A DNA stretch of 9,935 bases from Nitrososphaeraceae archaeon (lineage in GTDB: Archaea; Thermoproteota; Nitrososphaeria; Nitrososphaerales; Nitrososphaeraceae): contig JAICHH010000060.1 of NCBI GenBank assembly GCA_025922715.1, positions 1 to 9,935 of the forward strand. The letters are read 5' to 3'. A program made the translations under genes and the position numbers. The notes below the pieces were generated by a model. The model had not been told where the DNA came from and searched no databases. It saw only the letters and a list, made by a program, of their open reading frames with translations. Of this stretch, positions 5,725 to 9,935 are shown piece by piece. Each line of letters opens with the position of its first letter. Positions within the stretch are counted from its first letter, which is position 1.

Positions 5725-6382
5725 TAATCTCTACTTCGTCCTCCTTAGTAATTTGATGTTCTCTTTCACCCATCTTTCTCTTTACAGTTTTTAGCATTAT
5801 GAAAGTGTCACGTTCCATTTCATCAAGTCTAAATGTAATAAATTTCAATGCAGACACCAATTTAGGAATAAAGACATTTTCTATTGCATTAGATTTACGC
5901 TTTGTCCTCTCAATCTCATAGAGAAGTTTTCTTAATGTTGTCTCTTTCTCTGCAATCTCTAATACAGTATTATGAATCTTCTCGAAAATTCTTATAGACT
6001 CGTTTATTGAGGTAGGGAGCTCTAATATATGCTCAGCCAGTAATTCTCTGTGACCTCCTACGATCTTTGGAATGTGTACGCCCATAATACTCTTTGACAT
6101 TACCTGCAAATTAGCCATTTGGGACATTTTCATTGCTTCATTCTCTAATCGTATTGAACCAGCTAGCATTTCAGCCATTCTAATTGTTTCATACCCCTTC
6201 AATAATTCAGATTGTAAAGTTCCCCTCAGGGCTGCAGCGGTCTTGCTGGTATTAAAAAATTCGAGAATTAAGGCCTGGCGTTTTAGCTTTAAAAGCTTTA
6301 GACCTTTTCTTGCAATAAGAATCCTACGCTTGGTACGAATATACTCAAGGCGAGTTGGTCGAATATTTGTAGTTAATGCCAT
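5717..6382 (-). CDS. atpD: A-type ATP synthase subunit D (central rotor shaft)
   Basis: A 221-residue subunit D/NtpD/Vma8 homologue. Its two long antiparallel helices form the rotating shaft inside the A3B3 head and connect it, through F and C, to the c-ring. The N-terminal helix has the family signature IRPTRLEYIRTKRRILIARKG (about 7-27). The middle contains SIMGVHIPKI, and the C-terminal helix has ERTKRKSNAIENVFIPKL and FRLDEMERD, the strongly conserved 'RVNALE..viP' block of the family. It ends in a short acidic tail (KEDEVEINV). The length is typical. It follows B by 10 bp, with AGGAAG just before the ATG, and its 3' end overlaps the start of the small membrane protein gene. Confidence 0.96.
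   Translation of the reverse strand: MALTTNIRPTRLEYIRTKRRILIARKGLKLLKLKRQALILEFFNTSKTAAALRGTLQSELLKGYETIRMAEMLAGSIRLENEAMKMSQMANLQVMSKSIMGVHIPKIVGGHRELLAEHILELPTSINESIRIFEKIHNTVLEIAEKETTLRKLLYEIERTKRKSNAIENVFIPKLVSALKFITFRLDEMERDTFIMLKTVKRKMGEREHQITKEDEVEINV
5740..5746 (-). promoter_or_regulatory. Shine-Dalgarno-like AAGGAGG inside the end of subunit D
   Basis: The minus strand carries AAGGAGG within the codons for KEDE near the end of subunit D, 15 nt before the ATG of the small membrane protein gene. This is a perfect core match to the 3' end of 16S rRNA, but the spacing is longer than usual. It supports independent or coupled initiation at that ATG. Confidence 0.4.
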
Positions 6383-6392
6383 TTCTTCCTAG

Positions 6393-7790
6393 TCACGCTC
6401 CTTCTGCTTCTTTATCAACTCGTTTTCTATACTTTGTTATAAATTCTGACTTTATACGCTTCATTTCTGATTCGGGGAGATTGCTTAATAATTCCCATCC
6501 AATATCTAGAGTGTGTTCTATTGATCTATTTTCATCAATCCCTTGATTAACGAATTTTCGTTCAAAATTATTGGCAATTTTAAGAAACTTTCTATCTGTT
6601 TCACTTAAGGCCTCCTCTCCTACAATTGCCGACAATGCTCTTGCGTCTTTACCCTGTGCATAAGTTGCATAGAGCTGATCAGCTAGATTTCGATGATCTT
6701 CTCTAGTTCGACCATTCCCAATACCCTGATTCATTAGACGAGATAGACTTGTAAGTACATCAACAGGAGGTTGGATATTCAGTCTGTTTAATTCTCGGCT
6801 CAGGACAATTTGGCCTTCTGTAATATAGCCTGTAAGATCTGGAATAGGATGAGTAATATCATCTGCAGGCATAGCAAGAATAGGAATTTGTGTAACAGAT
6901 CCCTTTCTTCCTTTTATCTTTCCTGCCCGCTCATAAATGGATGCTAAATCTGTATACATGTAACCTGGATATCCACGTCTTCCAGGTACTTCTTCACGAG
7001 CTGCTGAAATTTCTCTTAGAGCTTCACAATAATTGGTCATGTCAGTCAATATTACTAGAACATGCATCTCACGTTCATATGCGAGAAATTCTGCTGTTGT
7101 TAATGCTAGTCTCGGGGTTAGTATACGTTCCATGGATGGATCGGATGATAAATTTAGAAAAAGAACACTTCTACCAAGGGCACCACTTTCTTCAAATTGT
7201 TTTATAAAAAAATTTGCTTCTTCACTGGTAATACCCATTGCAGCAAACACAACTGAAAAGTTTTCCGAAGTTCCAAGAACTTTGGCTTGTCTAGCTATCT
7301 GGGTGGCAAGTAAATTATGTGGTAAACCAGCCCCTGAAAATATTGGGAGTTTTTGGCCTCTTACCAGTGTATTCATTCCATCTATATTAGACATGCCTGT
7401 CTGGATAAATTCAGATGGTTCTTCTCTAGAATAAGGATTAATTCCAGCTCCCACTAAATCGTACTTTTCTTTTGAAATAATTTTTGGTCCAGTATCTCTG
7501 GGCTTTCCTATTCCATCAAAAGTCCTTCCAAGCATCTCATCAGATACAGAAAGCATGGCAGTTTCACCAGAAAATTTTGTTGAAGTTCCTGCTGTGCCTA
7601 GACCATAGGTAGGACCAAAGACTTGAATAATGGCTAGACCCTGTCGTGTATCTAGTACTTGTCCTTGACGACGATCTCCATTAGCCAGCTTGATCTCAAC
7701 AATTTCTCCATAGGCAGCATCATTTACTCCTTCTACAAATATCAGAGGACCAGCTATTTTTGATAATGTTTTAAATGCAACATTCGACAT
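6393..7790 (-). CDS. atpB: A-type ATP synthase subunit B (non-catalytic head subunit)
   Basis: A 465-residue regulatory subunit that alternates with A in the head hexamer. The N-terminal beta-barrel (about 1-75) is followed by the nucleotide-fold domain and a C-terminal helical domain. The P-loop position reads FSGAGLPHN (about 151-159) and lacks the GKT needed for catalysis, as expected for B. The VFAAMGITSEEANFF segment, TDMTNYCEALREIS (about 249-262) and VPGRRGYPGYMYTDLA are all standard. SRLMNQGIGNGRTREDH (about 350-366) includes the conserved arginine (R351) that completes the catalytic site of the adjacent A subunit. Length and frame are normal. The ATG comes one base after the stop of A, with GGAGA upstream inside the A gene, so A and B are almost certainly translationally coupled and made in equal amounts. 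Confidence 0.98.
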   Translation of the reverse strand: MSNVAFKTLSKIAGPLIFVEGVNDAAYGEIVEIKLANGDRRQGQVLDTRQGLAIIQVFGPTYGLGTAGTSTKFSGETAMLSVSDEMLGRTFDGIGKPRDTGPKIISKEKYDLVGAGINPYSREEPSEFIQTGMSNIDGMNTLVRGQKLPIFSGAGLPHNLLATQIARQAKVLGTSENFSVVFAAMGITSEEANFFIKQFEESGALGRSVLFLNLSSDPSMERILTPRLALTTAEFLAYEREMHVLVILTDMTNYCEALREISAAREEVPGRRGYPGYMYTDLASIYERAGKIKGRKGSVTQIPILAMPADDITHPIPDLTGYITEGQIVLSRELNRLNIQPPVDVLTSLSRLMNQGIGNGRTREDHRNLADQLYATYAQGKDARALSAIVGEEALSETDRKFLKIANNFERKFVNQGIDENRSIEHTLDIGWELLSNLPESEMKRIKSEFITKYRKRVDKEAEGA

Positions 7791-7791
7791 T

Positions 7792-9558
7792 TTAAATGGT
7801 TATCTCCATTAGCAATTTGTCAAATTGTTGTTTCATATTTATCTTGATCTCATTAATAAGTTGGTCTATCTGTTCTTCTTTCGTCCACTTTATCATAGAA
7901 ATCTGTTTTCGTACTTCTAATGATCCCACTTTGGAAGATGAAATACCTTTTTTTATTGCTTCAGCTTCAAGTTTTCCAAACTCTAAGATAATTGAAAGCA
8001 TCATATACTGTTTTTTAATCGAAGAATAGGTATCCACGTCATCATAAGCACTTTGCTGCAAAAAGTCCTCTCGAATCGAACGAGCGGTATCTAAAATGCC
8101 TTTTTCTGGTTCTGGTAATGCATCATAACCTATCAATTGCACAATCTCTTGCAATTCGGACTCTCTTTGCAATATTTCTAATGCCTCTTGTCTTCTTTTA
8201 ATCCAATCAGAAGATATATTATTCTTGTACCAATCATTCATATCATCTGCATACAAAGAATAACTTGTTAACCAATTAATAGATGGAAAATGTCTTCGTG
8301 ATGCCAAATTCGCGTCAAGAGCCCAGAATACCCTTGTTACTCTCAGGGTATTTTGCGAAACAGGTTCAGAAAAATCTCCTCCTGGAGGAGATACAGCACC
8401 AACTAAAGTTAAGGAACCAACTCTTTCTTCTGGAGAAATTACAACTGCCTTGCCCCCTCTTTCATAAAATTCGGCCAACCTGCTTCCTAGATAAGCTGGA
8501 TAACCTTCTTCTCCTGGCATTTCTTCTAATCTACCCGAAATTTCCCTTAATGCTTCTGCCCATCTAGACGTACTATCTGCCATTAAGGCTACATCATACC
8601 CCATATCTCGATAATATTCTCCCATTGTAATACCTGTATAGATGCTTGCTTCGCGTGCTGCTACTGGCATATTAGAAGTATTGGCAACAAGTATGGTTCG
8701 TTCCATAAGTGGTCGTTTCGATTTTGGATCTTCTAATTCAGGAAAAGTAGTCAGAATTTCTGTCATTTCATTTCCTCTCTCTCCACATCCAACGTATACG
8801 ATTATGTTACTATCGGCCCACTTTGCTAACTGTTGTTGTGTTACTGTCTTACCACTTCCAAATGGGCCGGGAATAGCTGCAGTACCACCTTTTGCAAGAG
8901 GAAAAAAAGTATCAAGAACACGTTGCCCGGTTAGCAACGGAGATTCGGGTGGAAGTTTACTTAGTACGGGTCGAGGTTTTCTTACCATCCACCAGTTTGA
9001 TAATCCTATATCAATAATACCACTATTTGTTTTTATTTTTGCAACATTTTCACTTACTGTATAATTTCCTTCTGTTATTTCAGACAATTGACCTTGAGTA
9101 CCAAATGGGACAACTATTTTGTGTCTAATTAATGGAGTTTCTTGTACTTCGCCAATTATTTCACCTTGCGAAACACTCTCCCCCTTTTTCTTAATGGGAA
9201 CAAATTCCCATTTCTTGTGTTGATCTAATGCAGGGATAATTTTTCCTCTACTAATAAAGTCTCCACTCTCTTGTCGTAAGATATCTAAGGGACGCTGTAT
9301 ACCGTCATAAATGGATTTCAGCAATCCAGGCCCCAGTTGTATAGAAAGCGGTCTTCTAGTATTAACTATCTTCTCTCCTGGTCTAAGCCCAGTTGTATCC
9401 TCATAAACCTGGATAGTAGCTTTGTTACCCTCAAGACGGATAATTTCTCCTAGAAGACCTAGTTCTCCTATACGTACAACATCGTACATTTGAGCTTGTT
9501 CAATATCAGTTGCTACCACAACTGGACCTGATATACGAGAAACAATGGCTGTTGACAT
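7792..9558 (-). CDS. atpA: A-type ATP synthase subunit A (catalytic head subunit)
   Basis: A 588-residue catalytic subunit that makes or hydrolyses ATP at the A-B interfaces. The order is a beta-barrel (about 1-70), the 'non-homologous' bulge region peculiar to A/V-type catalytic subunits (about 110-195, KKWEFVPIKKKGESVSQGEI), the nucleotide domain, and a helical C-terminus. The P-loop is GPFGSGKT (231-238), the archaeal version, where eukaryotic V-ATPases have GAFGCGKT. The catalytic glutamate is in GERGNEM (E260). The Walker B region is VALMADSTSRWAEALREIS (about 323-340), followed by EEMPGEEGYPAYLGSRLA. There is no intein in the P-loop region. The ATG lies 28 bp after F. All key residues are intact, so the enzyme should be active. 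The membrane partner that sets ion specificity (the c subunit) is not in the window, so H+ versus Na+ cannot be judged. Confidence 0.98.
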   Translation of the reverse strand: MSTAIVSRISGPVVVATDIEQAQMYDVVRIGELGLLGEIIRLEGNKATIQVYEDTTGLRPGEKIVNTRRPLSIQLGPGLLKSIYDGIQRPLDILRQESGDFISRGKIIPALDQHKKWEFVPIKKKGESVSQGEIIGEVQETPLIRHKIVVPFGTQGQLSEITEGNYTVSENVAKIKTNSGIIDIGLSNWWMVRKPRPVLSKLPPESPLLTGQRVLDTFFPLAKGGTAAIPGPFGSGKTVTQQQLAKWADSNIIVYVGCGERGNEMTEILTTFPELEDPKSKRPLMERTILVANTSNMPVAAREASIYTGITMGEYYRDMGYDVALMADSTSRWAEALREISGRLEEMPGEEGYPAYLGSRLAEFYERGGKAVVISPEERVGSLTLVGAVSPPGGDFSEPVSQNTLRVTRVFWALDANLASRRHFPSINWLTSYSLYADDMNDWYKNNISSDWIKRRQEALEILQRESELQEIVQLIGYDALPEPEKGILDTARSIREDFLQQSAYDDVDTYSSIKKQYMMLSIILEFGKLEAEAIKKGISSSKVGSLEVRKQISMIKWTKEEQIDQLINEIKINMKQQFDKLLMEITI

Positions 9559-9586
9559 ATTCTATCTTACTCCAAAACCATCCTTT

Positions 9587-9931
9587 TTAATATTTAATAT
9601 TTATTCCCAGTACTCGTCTAGCTAAGGAGGATATTGATTCTTCCTCTATATTTCCCTTCAATAAAGGCATAAATAAAACTAAAGGTTCTATTGAAGCTTC
9701 AATTTTTTTCCTAAATATTGATGGGAGATAATCCCGAATAAATTGACTTGCAATAATCATCGAATATTTATGTGAAAAGAAAAGATTTTCCATTGTTTTA
9801 AAAGATTCGTCTCCTCCAGTGACTATGAAAGTATCATCTACTCCTAAAAGTCGATAACCAATTACAAGTTCACGCTCTCCTATAATGGCTATTCTACCCT
9901 TTGATTCGGTTTGTTGTTGTTTATAGGACAT
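9587..9931 (-). CDS. atpF: A-type ATP synthase subunit F (central stalk)
   Basis: A 114-residue subunit F (NtpG/Vma7-type) that binds D in the central rotor and modulates ATP hydrolysis. The N-terminal Rossmann-like half has RIAIIGERELVIGYRLLGVDD (about 13-33), matching the family pattern of IG(D/E) followed by GFRLAG. The flexible C-terminal helix ends ISSLARRVLGINI, the conserved 'LAKRALGI' tail that contacts the head. The length is typical. The ATG at 9931-9929 is 4 bp from the window edge, so any upstream ribosome binding site is out of view. The first nine residues (MSYKQQQTE) form a slight extension before the domain. It is the first ATPase gene visible; genes further upstream (E, C or K) may belong to the same transcript. 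Confidence 0.93.
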   Translation of the reverse strand: MSYKQQQTESKGRIAIIGERELVIGYRLLGVDDTFIVTGGDESFKTMENLFFSHKYSMIIASQFIRDYLPSIFRKKIEASIEPLVLFMPLLKGNIEEESISSLARRVLGINIKY

Positions 9932-9935
9932 TCTA

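Noticed and set aside
7033..7434. 133-residue plus-strand open frame opposite ATPase subunit B
   Set aside because: It lies wholly antisense to a strongly conserved gene, and its product has no recognisable features. The frame is a by-product of the codon pattern on the other strand. The same holds for plus-strand frames at 6072-6392, 8283-8567 and 8642-9064.

Overview
The window reads as AT-rich archaeal chromosome. The evidence is an archaeal-type (A1AO) rotary ATPase operon with the A-type P-loop GPFGSGKT in its catalytic subunit, a tRNA gene with no encoded CCA, and TATA-like boxes placed about 25-30 bp before GTG starts, as expected for leaderless archaeal transcripts. The low GC, the loose intergenic spacing on the left and two small unrecognised proteins suggest a thaumarchaeon (Nitrososphaerota, perhaps Nitrosocosmicus-like). 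That placement is an inference from style; no marker gene here proves it.

The left third (1-2551) is on the plus strand. It holds two small unrecognised proteins (113-421 and 530-865), an FAD-dependent oxidoreductase of the L-2-hydroxyglutarate oxidase / DAO type (1017-2336), and tRNA-Pro(CGG) (2478-2551). Each protein gene appears to have its own promoter. Bases 2552-3195 hold no convincing gene. They contain inverted repeats, T-rich termination signals for the leftward operon, and a possible 119-bp element with imperfect terminal inverted repeats.

The right two thirds (3196-9931) are one tightly packed minus-strand operon for a rotary ATPase, transcribed right to left: F (central stalk), A (catalytic), B (non-catalytic), D (central shaft), an unlisted 50-residue single-helix membrane protein, H (peripheral stalk coiled coil), and I (membrane stator 'a' subunit). 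The gaps between these genes run from an 8-bp overlap to 28 bp. A and B form the hexameric head, D and F the rotor shaft, H a peripheral stalk strand, and I the ion half-channels with the essential arginine. E, C and the c-ring proteolipid K are absent from the window and presumably lie upstream of F, beyond the right edge, or elsewhere.

The most interesting items are the small membrane protein between D and H, whose start overlaps the end of D and whose N-terminus is a run of seven asparagines encoded by an AAT microsatellite; the operon order with H-I after D rather than before the head genes; and the inverted-repeat structures in the convergent intergenic region.
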